DNA from: Belliella aquatica
GTDB lineage: Bacteria > Bacteroidota > Bacteroidia > Cytophagales > Cyclobacteriaceae
Direction of reading: 5' to 3'
DNA: 64,000 nucleotides
Assembly (NCBI RefSeq): GCF_014637795.1
Contig: NZ_BMFD01000004.1
Span: forward strand, 151,014-215,013
Part shown: positions 1 to 8,615 of the stretch, piece by piece
Numbering within the stretch: position 1 is the stretch's first letter
Layout of the letters: the number at the start of each line of letters is the position of its first letter
Translations under genes and position numbers: made by a program
Notes under the pieces: generated by a model
Databases searched by the model: none
What the model was told of the DNA's origin: nothing
The model's input: the letters and a program-made list of their open reading frames with translations, nothing else

Positions 1-464
1 ATGTTGGGGAGTTTTTCTCTAGCATCTTTATCAGCGAGACAGGCTTCTACTTGAAGAGGAACCATGGCACAGAAATCGAATTTTTGGGCTTTATCAAAGT
101 TCTGTAAAGGATTCATTTCAGGTGGTGTCAAATAGATGTCAGCATCCCAATTCATTCCTCTTACCAACATCATTTTCCCACCAATCATCTGAGTATTGAG
201 ACAAACTAATATTTTTGAACCTAATTCAATTTTAAAAAATGATTGAGTAGCCGATGCTGAAACTTCCATTTGAGATCTGCTGATAGTGATCTTTTTTGGA
301 GTTCCTGTAGATCCAGAGGTTTGGAGTTCAAATTCTTCTTTACCATTCAGCCAATCTTGACAAAAGGCCAAAGTTTGATCAATATACTCGTCTTTAACAA
401 ACCAATTTCCAGTCTTTATTTGCTCAAATGTATAATTCTGATTGTTGTAGATGAAGCTGCCCAT
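1..464 (-). CDS. menE: O-succinylbenzoate-CoA ligase (MenE-like), 5' part only
   Basis: This is the N-terminal part of an AMP-forming acyl-CoA ligase that runs off the left edge of the window. Reading from the ATG at 464-462, the frame stays open for about 154 codons. It contains the adenylate-forming P-loop LQTSGSTGTPKK near residue 50, the signature of the ANL superfamily. MenE activates o-succinylbenzoate to its CoA thioester in menaquinone synthesis. The short region before the P-loop fits the compact MenE proteins of Bacteroidota. The next step, MenB, is encoded divergently with 94 bp between the two start codons, which strongly supports MenE over other acyl-CoA ligases. The C-terminal domain is not visible. 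Confidence 0.8.
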   Translation of the reverse strand, partial: MGSFIYNNQNYTFEQIKTGNWFVKDEYIDQTLAFCQDWLNGKEEFELQTSGSTGTPKKITISRSQMEVSASATQSFFKIELGSKILVCLNTQMIGGKMMLVRGMNWDADIYLTPPEMNPLQNFDKAQKFDFCAMVPLQVEACLADKDAREKLPN

Positions 465-558
465 AATTTTTGATTGCCACAAGATAATGCCTTTCTTAAA
501 ATTCAACAAAATTCAAGCAAGCCTGTTATCTTGCAGAAAAATAAAAAAAGGAAAAATC

Positions 559-1398
559 ATGACTATCGATTGGAAAACCGAAAAGGAATACGAAGATATA
601 ACCTACAAAAAATGTAACGGAGTAGCCAGAATTGCCTTCAACAGACCTGAGGTAAGAAATGCTTTTCGTCCAAAAACCACAAGCGAATTGTATGATGCTT
701 TTTACAATGCGATGGAAGACACTTCGATCGGTGTAGTTTTACTTTCGGGTGAAGGTCCTTCTCCGAAAGATGGGGGGTATGCATTTTGCTCCGGCGGCGA
801 TCAGCGTGCTAGAGGACATCAGGGATATGTGGGCGAAGATGGCTATCACAGATTGAATATCCTTGAGGTGCAGCGTTTGATTCGATTTATGCCAAAGGTA
901 GTGATCGCAGTTGTACCAGGTTGGGCAGTAGGAGGTGGGCATTCACTTCATGTGGTGTGTGATTTGACTTTGGCTAGCAAGGAACATGCGATTTTCAAGC
1001 AAACGGATGCTGATGTGACGAGCTTTGATGGGGGATACGGTTCAGCGTATTTGGCCAAAATGGTAGGTCAGAAAAGAGCGAGAGAAATATTTTTCTTAGG
1101 AAGAAACTACTCAGCACAAGAAGCCTACGACATGGGTATGGTCAATGCGGTCATTCCTCATGATGAATTAGAAAATACGGCTTATGAATGGGCTCAGGAA
1201 ATTCTAGCTAAGTCTCCAACTTCTATCAAAATGCTCAAATTTGCATTTAATTTGACGGATGATGGTTTGGTTGGTCAGCAAGTTTTTGCAGGTGAAGCAA
1301 CGCGCTTAGCTTACATGACTGATGAAGCCAAAGAAGGTAGAAATGCATTCTTGGAAAAGAGAAAGCCGAATTTCAAAGATGTCAAATGGATTCCTTAA
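559..1398 (+). CDS. menB: 1,4-dihydroxy-2-naphthoyl-CoA synthase (MenB)
   Basis: MenB closes the naphthoquinone ring, converting o-succinylbenzoyl-CoA to 1,4-dihydroxy-2-naphthoyl-CoA in the cytoplasm. The 279-residue protein is a crotonase-fold enzyme of normal length. It shows the oxyanion-hole segments CSGGDQRARG (C77 onward) and GWAVGGGHSLH, and the catalytic segment QTDADVTSFDGGYGS with D150 and S155. The Asp in QTD is the form of mycobacterial-type (type II) MenB, which supplies its own carboxylate; type I enzymes have QTG and bind bicarbonate. I chose the ATG at 559 because AGGAAAAATC precedes it and MTIDWKTEKEYEDI is the usual N-terminus. The frame extends upstream to 451, but that extension overlaps menE and looks non-coding. 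Confidence 0.95.
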   Translation: MTIDWKTEKEYEDITYKKCNGVARIAFNRPEVRNAFRPKTTSELYDAFYNAMEDTSIGVVLLSGEGPSPKDGGYAFCSGGDQRARGHQGYVGEDGYHRLNILEVQRLIRFMPKVVIAVVPGWAVGGGHSLHVVCDLTLASKEHAIFKQTDADVTSFDGGYGSAYLAKMVGQKRAREIFFLGRNYSAQEAYDMGMVNAVIPHDELENTAYEWAQEILAKSPTSIKMLKFAFNLTDDGLVGQQVFAGEATRLAYMTDEAKEGRNAFLEKRKPNFKDVKWIP

Positions 1399-1401
1399 AA
1401 A

Positions 1402-1633
1402 TTTAGATTTTAGAAGGTAGATTTCAGATTGTAATGGAAGGAAAGTAGTTTGGCTAAAGCCATAAGCTAGCTCTGTAAAACTCTAAAGGATGGGCTAAAG
1501 CACCATCCCAATTGATTTAAAAAAGCTTTCTTTATTTCAATTGCCTCCTGCTTTAGCTGGAGTAAATATAAATGTCAAGATTCAAAAGGGGCTTTAGCCA
1601 AATCTAAAATCTAAAATCTAAACTCTACAATCT
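1402..1633. repeat. Nested inverted-repeat element filling the menB-hydrolase gap
   Basis: Almost the whole gap is built of inverted repeats. TTTGGCTAAAGCC (1449-1461) is matched by GGCTTTAGCCAAA (1590-1602). TTTAGATTTTAGA (1402-1414) is matched by TCTAAAATCTAAA (1603-1615). AGATTGTA (1426-1433) is matched by TACAATCT (1626-1633). An inner nest pairs GCTAAAGC (1494-1501) with GCTTTAGC (1550-1557) and AATTGA (1510-1515) with TCAATT (1537-1542). It could be a MITE-like or REP-like element. A related phrase (ctacaatctaaaatctacaatc type) lies just downstream of the DUF389 gene near 22,185-22,212. Confidence 0.75.
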
Positions 1634-1655
1634 TAAATCATAAACCCGTACTCAC

Positions 1656-2492
1656 ATGAAGCACTTCGAAACAGCTTACACAACCCACGATAAGAAGGAA
1701 TTGTACCTACAAGCATGGATGCCGGAGGTTCCCAAAGCTGCACTGTTGTTGGTTCATGGATTGGGGGAACATAGCAGTAGGTATCAGCATTTTGCTGAGA
1801 GGCTGGTTCGAGAAGGAATTGCTGTATTTACTTTTGATGGGAGAGGTCATGGTAAATCATCTTTACCGAAACCGACTGCTTATTTTGAAAATTATGAAGA
1901 TTATCTCAAAGATATTGATGCCTTATTTTACAAAGTAAAATCGTTTTGTAAGGGTTTACCCACCTTTATCTTCGGTCATAGTATGGGAGGTGGACTTGTT
2001 GCAAAATATGTTCTTGACTATAATTCAAATGCTAATGGAGTCATTTTGAGTGCTGCGGCATTGAAACCTGCAGATAATATATCCAAGGCTTTGATTGCCA
2101 TTTCTTCTTTTGTAAGTAAGCTGGCTCCAAAATTAAAAGTACTCAAGCTTGATAGTAAATTGATCTCACATGATCCAGAAGAAGTCAAAAAGTATGATGA
2201 AGATCCACTGGTATATTCAGAGGCTATACCGGCAAGGACTGGTTATGAATTATTGAGATTGATGCGGGAAACGGAAGATAAATTTAATCAGTTTAACCTT
2301 CCAGTGCTGATTCTACATGGAACGGATGACCAACTCACCAACCCACAAGGTAGCGAAATGCTTTTCAGAAAGGCGAATGTGGAAGACAAGACTTTTCTTA
2401 AATATCCTGGCCTTTATCATGAATTACTCAATGAATTTGAGAAAGAAAAAGTCCTAGAAGATATATTAAAATGGATCAATGAAAGGTTATAA
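1656..2492 (+). CDS. Alpha/beta hydrolase, monoacylglycerol lipase-like
   Basis: A 278-residue serine hydrolase of the lysophospholipase/monoglyceride lipase group. The N-terminal strand-turn LLVHGLGEHSSRY provides the oxyanion hole. The nucleophile elbow is GHSMGGG with S109, the acid is probably D225 in HGTDDQLT, and the base is H255 in YPGLYHELLNE, so the full triad is present. There is no signal peptide, so it is probably cytoplasmic. Family members release fatty acids from monoacylglycerols or lysophospholipids; the actual substrate cannot be read from the sequence. It stands alone between the inverted-repeat element and the convergent PAS-protein gene. Confidence 0.85.
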   Translation: MKHFETAYTTHDKKELYLQAWMPEVPKAALLLVHGLGEHSSRYQHFAERLVREGIAVFTFDGRGHGKSSLPKPTAYFENYEDYLKDIDALFYKVKSFCKGLPTFIFGHSMGGGLVAKYVLDYNSNANGVILSAAALKPADNISKALIAISSFVSKLAPKLKVLKLDSKLISHDPEEVKKYDEDPLVYSEAIPARTGYELLRLMRETEDKFNQFNLPVLILHGTDDQLTNPQGSEMLFRKANVEDKTFLKYPGLYHELLNEFEKEKVLEDILKWINERL

Positions 2493-2611
2493 ATATTATT
2501 TTCATATCTATCGGCTTTCTTAACAGTAGCCATTTATAATATTATATGAAGTCCATTATAATCAGCTGTAGTTTGTTGGCAGTTGACTAATGATTATTAT
2601 TTTTCATTGTT

Positions 2612-3949
2612 TTATTCTGTTGCCTGTGTTATCTCCCTGATTTTTCCGTCTAGTCTTTCAGATTCAATTAAGATGGCTTCGAAAAATTCATTTACTTGTT
2701 CTTCTTCAAGACAATCTCTTTCCGCTAACAAGACCTGCACTAGTCCCATCAAGTTAGCTAGTGGGCGACGCACCTCGTGACTTTGAACCCAAGCGATTTT
2801 CTTTAATTTATCGTATTGCAGCTCTAAATCTCCTTGGTTTTTTTTGTATTCGGATATATCCTTCACAAGTTGACTGACTCCAATCATTTCATTTTTGGTG
2901 TCATAGACTGGATAAAGTGTAAATTCTAACCAAACCCTCTGACTATCTGAAAGGTTAACTTCCTTTTCGAACTTTGAGATACCGCCTTCGAGCGCTTTTT
3001 TAAAGTTGATATTGAATTCTATACTTGTTTCTGGAAAAATAAAATCCCTAAAATCATCACCCTCATCCATTGTCTTTTGATGTGCGCTCACACAAAATTC
3101 ACCAGCGACTTTGTTCATGGCCAACACTTTGAAGTTTTTATCAATTAACACAATACAATCAGGAGTGCAGTCAAGTATAGCTTTAAGTTTGTTTTCTGAG
3201 GCTTGTAGTCTAATTCGTGATTTTTGATCTTTTGTATTTTCTCTAAAAATCATGAAAGCACCTTCATCAAAAGGAATGGTGATTCCAACATAAAAAAGAT
3301 CTAATTCTTTATTATAAGCCTTAAAATCGCTTATTTTTTGGGTTTTCAGTGCTGCCAAGGAAGCATCTAAAAATCCACCTTCTATGTTTGATTCCGATAA
3401 TAAGTTTACCAAATCATGACAAGATGAATCAGAATTTAGATTGAGAAATCTTTCTGCTGACCGATTATGTGAGACAATTTTGCAGTCTTTATCTAAAAGT
3501 ATAAAGCCATCTGAAACAGACTCAAGAACTTTAAATGGATTTTTAAAACTCTCAAAACATTGGGTGGAATTATTTTCTTCTAGTCCCTTTTCAAACCCAA
3601 TTGAAAAAATACCAAGAGGATTATTGTGACGATTTGATAATAATGAAAAAGCCCATTGACTATCAATTGTATCTTTACCGAACGGTTTTTTGAGATCTAC
3701 TACATAACTTTTGTTTGGGTTTATGATGCAACTTGTTGCTGTCTCAATTGCTTTTTGAATATCTTCCGTAACTACCGTTTCAGTAAAATATTTTCTTTCA
3801 TGAATGTCATCATAGCTGTTGAATTTTTTACTGAAAAAATCATTCACGTATACATACTTCCCTTCCATGTCCGTAATCACAACATAAAAAAGTCCTGATT
3901 TCTGTAACCAATCAGGCAAATAATTTTCAAACTTTGTTAATGACTCCAT
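2612..3949 (-). CDS. PAS-domain protein ending in a HisKA domain, without an ATPase domain
   Basis: A 445-residue cytoplasmic sensor protein. About three PAS-like segments are seen near residues 15-120, 145-240 and 250-370, the last being a clear PAS/PAC with YPVYDTKNEMIGVSQLVKDI. A HisKA-type dimerisation helix follows with an H-box SHEVRRPLANLMGL near residue 390. The protein stops about 50 residues later, where a complete kinase would begin its HATPase domain. Only 119 bp separate its stop from the convergent hydrolase gene, and no ATPase motif can be read there in any frame. It may be phosphorylated by another kinase or act as a non-catalytic dimer partner. Sequence truncation is possible but no remnant is present. 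Confidence 0.8.
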   Translation of the reverse strand: MESLTKFENYLPDWLQKSGLFYVVITDMEGKYVYVNDFFSKKFNSYDDIHERKYFTETVVTEDIQKAIETATSCIINPNKSYVVDLKKPFGKDTIDSQWAFSLLSNRHNNPLGIFSIGFEKGLEENNSTQCFESFKNPFKVLESVSDGFILLDKDCKIVSHNRSAERFLNLNSDSSCHDLVNLLSESNIEGGFLDASLAALKTQKISDFKAYNKELDLFYVGITIPFDEGAFMIFRENTKDQKSRIRLQASENKLKAILDCTPDCIVLIDKNFKVLAMNKVAGEFCVSAHQKTMDEGDDFRDFIFPETSIEFNINFKKALEGGISKFEKEVNLSDSQRVWLEFTLYPVYDTKNEMIGVSQLVKDISEYKKNQGDLELQYDKLKKIAWVQSHEVRRPLANLMGLVQVLLAERDCLEEEQVNEFFEAILIESERLDGKIREITQATE

Positions 3950-4138
3950 TTATTAAGCTCCTACTCAGTGGGTAATTAATCCTTAAGATTATTATTTTGT
4001 TTTAAAAATAGGATATAAAATCCTTATTTAGAACGTTTTGAATAATAAAAAAATAAGATACAGTTGTATTATTTTGTAATACAAAAAAAGTAATATCAAC
4101 TAATTACATATAGATTTAACTAGATGTTTTACTGTGGT

Positions 4139-4945
4139 TTATTTAATAACAAGCAGAGGGAGATGAGTATGATAAGACATTTTTACAGAGTCACTTTCGT
4201 CAAATAAATATTCGAAGAAGGTTTTTTTCTTGTAAAACATGACTACCATTGCGTCTAATTTATCATGCAATGTTTCTTCTATTCCAGAAAGAACGGAATT
4301 TGCTTGTACGATTTTGGTAGTAAACTGAATTTTTTGAGAATTAGCTGAAAGGTAACTTTCTAAACTGTTGAAATTCGCTTGAGTTTCTTTATTCCTTTCT
4401 GTATCCACATGGATAAATTCATAGTGGAAACCCATTTTTTTGGTGATCCCAATTAATTTTTGGTAATATTTATTTTCTGATTGATCAAGTTCAGTCCCAA
4501 CGACCATTCTAGAGATATTCTCCCATTTTGCTTCTGAAGGGACAGCTATTACAGGAACTTGGCTTTCCTTAATTACGTGTCCTGTGTTAGAACCAAAAAG
4601 TGCTTTTTGAATACCACTTGCTCCTTGTGTTCCCATGATAATCAAATCATAATCCTCTCGGAAAGCTTTTGACGTCACCGCTGTGGAAACTGTTCCTTGT
4701 ACTATTTGATAATCAATTTTAAGACCTTCGTCTAAAGCCAATTCTACAGCTTTTTTCATGGCTTTTTTGGCGTCCGACTCTATGCTATCCACTATTTGCG
4801 CGGCATTAGATGCAAAATCATAAACGGCATAAAATGCAAAAAGCAAAGTGATTTGCGTGTCTCCCTGAGATTTTGCCAAGTGTTTGGCGAATGTTAATGC
4901 ATTGTTGGCATTGTCAGAAAAATCAGTAGGAACGAGGATTTTCAT
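4139..4945 (-). CDS. Universal stress protein, tandem UspA domains
   Basis: A 268-residue protein with two UspA folds. The first domain starts MKILVPTDFSDNANNAL and has the nucleotide-binding pattern GTQGASG followed by GSNTGHVI near residues 108-126, so it probably binds ATP. The second domain (about residue 148 to the end) keeps the fold but its binding loop is degenerate. Tandem UspA proteins of this length are common in Bacteroidota and are linked to energy or redox stress. The gene is transcribed away from the MBL/rhodanese gene across a 236-bp AT-rich gap, which may hold promoters for both. Confidence 0.88.
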   Translation of the reverse strand: MKILVPTDFSDNANNALTFAKHLAKSQGDTQITLLFAFYAVYDFASNAAQIVDSIESDAKKAMKKAVELALDEGLKIDYQIVQGTVSTAVTSKAFREDYDLIIMGTQGASGIQKALFGSNTGHVIKESQVPVIAVPSEAKWENISRMVVGTELDQSENKYYQKLIGITKKMGFHYEFIHVDTERNKETQANFNSLESYLSANSQKIQFTTKIVQANSVLSGIEETLHDKLDAMVVMFYKKKTFFEYLFDESDSVKMSYHTHLPLLVIK

Positions 4946-5181
4946 AGTCTTATCAGGTTAGAACAACAATATATGAAAGTTTCAATTTAAGAACTATGAT
5001 TAAGGTCAGTGAACCATTAAATTTTTGATTCCAAAAATCTTTCATTTTTATTTACAAATAACAGGGTAAATGGACGCGGCTATTGTAACATAGATCACAA
5101 TTTTCCCTATTTATAAAATGTAATTTTGAGATTATAAGAAGTCAGAATACGTAAAATTGAATTGAAAAATAAGCCACAAAT

Positions 5182-6627
5182 ATGCAAAAGCACTTAAAAT
5201 TTATATTTTCATTAATTTTTGGATTGGCAATTAGTTTCCAATCTAATGCACAATTTGAAAATTTAATCAAAGCAAGGTTACCTCAAAAATCAGAAATCAA
5301 ACAATTTGAAGATGATGGACTTGCACACTTTAGCTATGCAATCTATGCTGAAGGAAATATTATACTGGTAGATCCAGGGAGAAATCCTCAGCAATATTAT
5401 GATTATGCTAAGGAAAAAAACGCCAAAATTGTTGGCGTAATAGAGACTCATCCACATGCGGATTTTGTAAGTTCTCACCTTGAAATACATCAGACTACCA
5501 GCGCGCCAATTTACATTAGTGAGCTTGTCAATGTTCATTATGATTTTGTAGGTTTTGATGAAGGGGATGTAATTACTTTAGCTGAAGGAGTAAAGTTGAA
5601 GGCTTTATTTACGCCGGGACATTCGCCAGATGGAATTTCCATAGTCTTGGAAGAAGATGGGGTTGATATTGCTGTATTTACTGGAGATACACTTTTTATA
5701 GGTGACGTGGGTAGACCTGATTTGAGAGAGTCAGCTGGAAGCATTCAGGCACAGCGTACGGAATTGGCGAAAATGATGTACCATAGCACCAGAGAAAAAT
5801 TAATGAAATTGGATGATGGTGTGCTTGTCTATCCAGCACATGGTGCAGGTTCACTGTGTGGAAAGTCATTAAGCACCGACAAGGTCAGTACTATCGGACA
5901 AGAGAAACTCAGTAATTATGCACTTCAGGAAATGACTGAAGAGCAATTTGTTGCTGTCTTACTAGAGGATCAGCCATTTATTCCAAAATATTTTCCTTAC
6001 AGCGTAGAAGTCAACCGAGAAGGAGCTGAGGCATATCAGAAAGCAAAAGAAAGTGTAAAGATTTTAGCGGAAAACGTGCAGCCAAAAGAGGCTGTAATCA
6101 TCATTGATGGAAGAAATCAAGCAGATTTCAAAGCAAGCCACATTCCCGACGCTATTAATATCATGAACGGAGCAAAGTTCGAGACCTGGTTGGGAAGTCT
6201 TGTGGCGCCAACAGAAGCATTTTATTTGGTAGCTGATTCAGAAGAAGAAGTAGCTGATTTGATCTCAAAAACTACAAAAATTGGCTATGAACCCTTTATC
6301 AAAGGAGCGTTTGTGTATTCTGGGAAAAAAGGAGAAAGCATGCCAACATTTGATAAATCGAGTTTTGATAGCAATCCAGAAGCCTTTACTATTTTGGATA
6401 TTAGAAATAGAGGAGAGGTGGAGCAAAACCAAGTATTTGAAAATGCCATCAACATCCCATTACCTGAATTGATGGAGCGAGCCAAAGAACTCCCAACAGA
6501 CAAGCCGATCGTAGTACATTGTGGCACAGGCTATAGGTCTGCGGCAGGGAGTAGCATCGTACATCAAATCCTCAAAGGAACAAAAATAATTGATATGGGT
6601 TCTGCAATTAAAGAATACAATCAATAA
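5182..6627 (+). CDS. Exported metallo-beta-lactamase/double rhodanese fusion, persulfide dioxygenase-like
   Basis: A 481-residue protein with a signal peptide (MQKHLKFIFSLIFGLAISFQ then SNAQ), so probably periplasmic or lipid-free secreted. Residues about 25-260 form an ETHE1-like MBL domain: the metal motif THPHADFVSSH (H90, H92, D94, H99 region), then GHSPDGIS, FTGDTLFIGDVGRPDL and VYPAHGAGSLCG. Two rhodanese domains follow. The first (about 285-375) has no Cys at the catalytic loop. The second has VVHCGTGYRS with C447. ETHE1 enzymes oxidise glutathione persulfide, and fusion to rhodanese is typical of sulfide detoxification. A strong terminator follows. A separate rhodanese gene lies 1.3 kb downstream, which supports a sulfur role. 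Confidence 0.88.
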   Translation: MQKHLKFIFSLIFGLAISFQSNAQFENLIKARLPQKSEIKQFEDDGLAHFSYAIYAEGNIILVDPGRNPQQYYDYAKEKNAKIVGVIETHPHADFVSSHLEIHQTTSAPIYISELVNVHYDFVGFDEGDVITLAEGVKLKALFTPGHSPDGISIVLEEDGVDIAVFTGDTLFIGDVGRPDLRESAGSIQAQRTELAKMMYHSTREKLMKLDDGVLVYPAHGAGSLCGKSLSTDKVSTIGQEKLSNYALQEMTEEQFVAVLLEDQPFIPKYFPYSVEVNREGAEAYQKAKESVKILAENVQPKEAVIIIDGRNQADFKASHIPDAINIMNGAKFETWLGSLVAPTEAFYLVADSEEEVADLISKTTKIGYEPFIKGAFVYSGKKGESMPTFDKSSFDSNPEAFTILDIRNRGEVEQNQVFENAINIPLPELMERAKELPTDKPIVVHCGTGYRSAAGSSIVHQILKGTKIIDMGSAIKEYNQ

Positions 6628-6656
6628 AGACAGTTTGTGGTTTATGGATTTTGATT

Positions 6657-6687
6657 GAGGACTATCTTCTGGGTAGTCCTCTCTTTT
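6657..6687 (+). terminator. Rho-independent terminator after the MBL/rhodanese gene
   Basis: An 8-bp perfect stem GAGGACTA/TAGTCCTC (6657-6664 with 6674-6681) with a 9-nt loop, followed by TCTTTT. It lies 30 bp after the stop codon and 19 bp before the next start, so it separates the two transcription units. Confidence 0.75.
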
Positions 6688-6705
6688 AAATAAGAGTCAA
6701 TACCT

Positions 6706-7581
6706 ATGGAAAAATATATCAAAATCGTTCAGGATGCCTATTTTGGCTACTTTGATTATCTCAAAAATGAAATTTTATATCCATCTTGGACCAACTACTT
6801 TTGGTGGCTTGTTGGCTTGTCTTTAGCAGTTTGGCTTTTGGAAATCTTTTTTCCTTGGAGAGAAAAGCAAGCGATATTACGAAAGGACTTTTGGCTCGAT
6901 GGATTCTACATGTTCTTCAACTTCTTCTTATTTTCATTAGTGGCTTACAATGCCATTTCAAATATAGCTGTTGAAGCATTCAATGATTTATTGGGTCTTT
7001 TTGGCTTAGAAAATATGGTCTCACTCCATGTGGATACATGGCCTACGTGGGCACAATTTCTTCTTCTGTTTGTCCTTGCTGATTTTATTCAATGGAACGT
7101 TCACCGAGCTTTACACAAATATCCAGCGCTTTGGGAGTTTCATAAAGTGCATCACTCTGTCGAAGAAATGGGCTTTGCAGCACATCTCAGATTTCACTGG
7201 ATGGAAACCATCATCTATAAGACTGTGCAATATATCCCCTTGGCAATGATCGGTTTTGGGTTGATTGACTTCTTTATAGTACATATTTTCACCACCGCTA
7301 TTGGTCACCTGAATCACGCCAATCTTAGGATTACTTATGGTCCTTTGAAATATATCTTCAATAATCCAATCATGCATATTTGGCATCATGCGAAGAAGCT
7401 TCCCGAAGGTTCAAAAGGAGTCAATTATGGTTTGACACTGAGTATTTGGGATTACCTCTTTGGTACAGCTTATATTCCCAATGAAGGAAAAAACGAGCCT
7501 CTTGGATTTGATGGAATGGAAGATTTTCCAAAGACCTTCTGGTCTCAGATTTCCTACCCTTTTATACAAAAGAAAAAATGA
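6706..7581 (+). CDS. Fatty acid hydroxylase/sterol desaturase family membrane protein
   Basis: A 291-residue integral membrane di-iron oxygenase. Several hydrophobic helices alternate with the histidine clusters of the family: HRALH, HKVHHS, HLRFH, HLNHA and HIWHHAKK, in that order between about residues 127 and 230. These ligate the two irons that hydroxylate or desaturate lipid C-H bonds. The substrate is unknown; bacterial members act on fatty acids, carotenoids or hopanoids. Its stop overlaps the start of the next small membrane gene by 4 bp (ATGA), so the two are translationally coupled. Confidence 0.88.
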   Translation: MEKYIKIVQDAYFGYFDYLKNEILYPSWTNYFWWLVGLSLAVWLLEIFFPWREKQAILRKDFWLDGFYMFFNFFLFSLVAYNAISNIAVEAFNDLLGLFGLENMVSLHVDTWPTWAQFLLLFVLADFIQWNVHRALHKYPALWEFHKVHHSVEEMGFAAHLRFHWMETIIYKTVQYIPLAMIGFGLIDFFIVHIFTTAIGHLNHANLRITYGPLKYIFNNPIMHIWHHAKKLPEGSKGVNYGLTLSIWDYLFGTAYIPNEGKNEPLGFDGMEDFPKTFWSQISYPFIQKKK

Positions 7582-7829
7582 AAGAAACGATTAACAATTG
7601 GAGATTCGTAATTCTCCTTTCACTTACGCTAGGATTAGCACCATTTGTACCAGAGCCACATATTTTTGGAAAGGTCAAATGGATTTTGGGTGGGGCAAAT
7701 GGCATGCAAATGATGGATTGGTTTGATTTCTTCTTTCATGGAACTCCCTTTTTTCTGTTGCTGAGGTTAATCTTCCTGAAACTTAGAGACAAATTCAAAC
7801 AGGATAAATCAATCCTAAGAGCTAAGTGA
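7578..7829 (+). CDS. Small membrane protein of unknown function
   Basis: An 83-residue protein with two hydrophobic stretches, near residues 10-28 and 52-68, linked by GKVKWILGGANGMQMMDWFD. I do not recognise a functional domain, although short proteins of this form are widespread in Bacteroidota. The ATGA overlap with the upstream hydroxylase gene makes it a likely partner or accessory of that enzyme. The Lys/Arg-rich end after the second helix suggests a cytoplasmic C-terminus. Confidence 0.75.
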   Translation: MKETINNWRFVILLSLTLGLAPFVPEPHIFGKVKWILGGANGMQMMDWFDFFFHGTPFFLLLRLIFLKLRDKFKQDKSILRAK

Positions 7830-7894
7830 TAAAGGTTACTGTTTCAAGAAGAGTACTGCCTTAATTTTGTAACACATTAAAGACAAATAGAAAT

Positions 7895-8230
7895 ATGTTT
7901 AACTTCTTTAAAGCACAACCAAAAAACTATAAGGATCTCAGTTCAGAGGATTTCAAAAATGGGATGACCGCTTCAGACGCTGTTCTGATTGATGTAAGAA
8001 GCCAAGGTGAATTCAAATCTGGCAAAATAAAAGGGGCGAGGAATATTGATATAATGGGTTCTGGTTTTGTAAATCAAATTCAAAACCTACCAAAAGACAA
8101 AACCTACTATTTGTATTGTCGAAGTGGGAATCGAAGTGGCCAAGCTTGTTCATTGATGGCAAAAAATGGTTTTGAAAATTTAAATAACCTAGCCGATGGA
8201 ATCATGGGCTGGCCTTATGACATCGTATAA
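7895..8230 (+). CDS. Single-domain rhodanese-like sulfurtransferase
   Basis: A 111-residue cytoplasmic rhodanese. The domain runs the whole length: DVRSQGEFKSGKIKGARNID is the CH2A-type motif and YLYCRSGNRSGQA carries the active Cys, C75, in a six-residue loop. Single-domain rhodaneses pass persulfide sulfur to cyanide, thiols or protein partners. Its place near the MBL/rhodanese fusion suggests a shared role in sulfane sulfur handling. A hairpin terminator follows at 8269. Confidence 0.9.
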   Translation: MFNFFKAQPKNYKDLSSEDFKNGMTASDAVLIDVRSQGEFKSGKIKGARNIDIMGSGFVNQIQNLPKDKTYYLYCRSGNRSGQACSLMAKNGFENLNNLADGIMGWPYDIV

Positions 8231-8268
8231 GATTGATTTTTGATTGATAGAAGTAGGTTGATTGAATT

Positions 8269-8300
8269 AAGCCCGGTAGTTTCTACTGGGCTTTTCTTTT
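8269..8300. terminator. Bidirectional terminator between the rhodanese and TIGR03643 genes
   Basis: AAGCCC and GTAG pair with CTAC and GGGCTT around a 3-nt loop with one mismatch, followed by TTCTTTT on the + strand. On the - strand it overlaps the last codons of the TIGR03643 gene, so it can serve both convergent genes. Confidence 0.65.
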
Positions 8301-8576
8301 GCTAATTTTATTCATTGTAATTACTTTTTGCCTGCTGCATTTGAAGTGATTGACATCTTCGGAAGCTTTCCCAGCATGCTTTGTTTTTCGACCTTGAACT
8401 CTCGCTCGCCACATGCGGAAGGAGGAAGGCTTCATCTCTCTGCGCATGATTTTGATGACGTCTTTTTCTGGAATCCCAAATTGTCGTTCAATGGCATCGA
8501 AAGAAGTGCGATCTTCCCAAGCCATCTCTACGATTCTATCTATTTCTTCGTCTTTTAGTGTCTGAATTTTATTCAT
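8283..8576 (-). CDS. TIGR03643 (DUF2805) family protein
   Basis: A 97-residue protein that matches the TIGR03643 family: [20 protein letters not shown], then [28 protein letters not shown], and a basic tail. The spacing of short helices suggests an HTH-like fold, but the biochemical role is unknown. I chose the ATG at 8576 rather than the longer frame to 8669, because the longer form would run into the photolyase gene. The start codons of this gene and the photolyase are divergent and only 39 bp apart. As I recall, members of this family often neighbour photolyase or cryptochrome genes, so a light- or oxidation-response role is plausible. Confidence 0.8.
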   Translation of the reverse strand: MNKIQTLKDEEIDRIVEMAWEDRTSFDAIERQFGIPEKDVIKIMRREMKPSSFRMWRARVQGRKTKHAGKASEDVNHFKCSRQKVITMNKISKRKAQ

Positions 8577-8615
8577 ACTTTTGAAACTTTGCCTAGCTTC
8601 AAATGTTTTCAATTT

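Noticed and set aside
451-558. Longer start for menB at 451
   Set aside because: It adds 36 residues that overlap the divergent menE start. The ATG at 559 has a ribosome-site-like AGGA and the usual MenB N-terminus.
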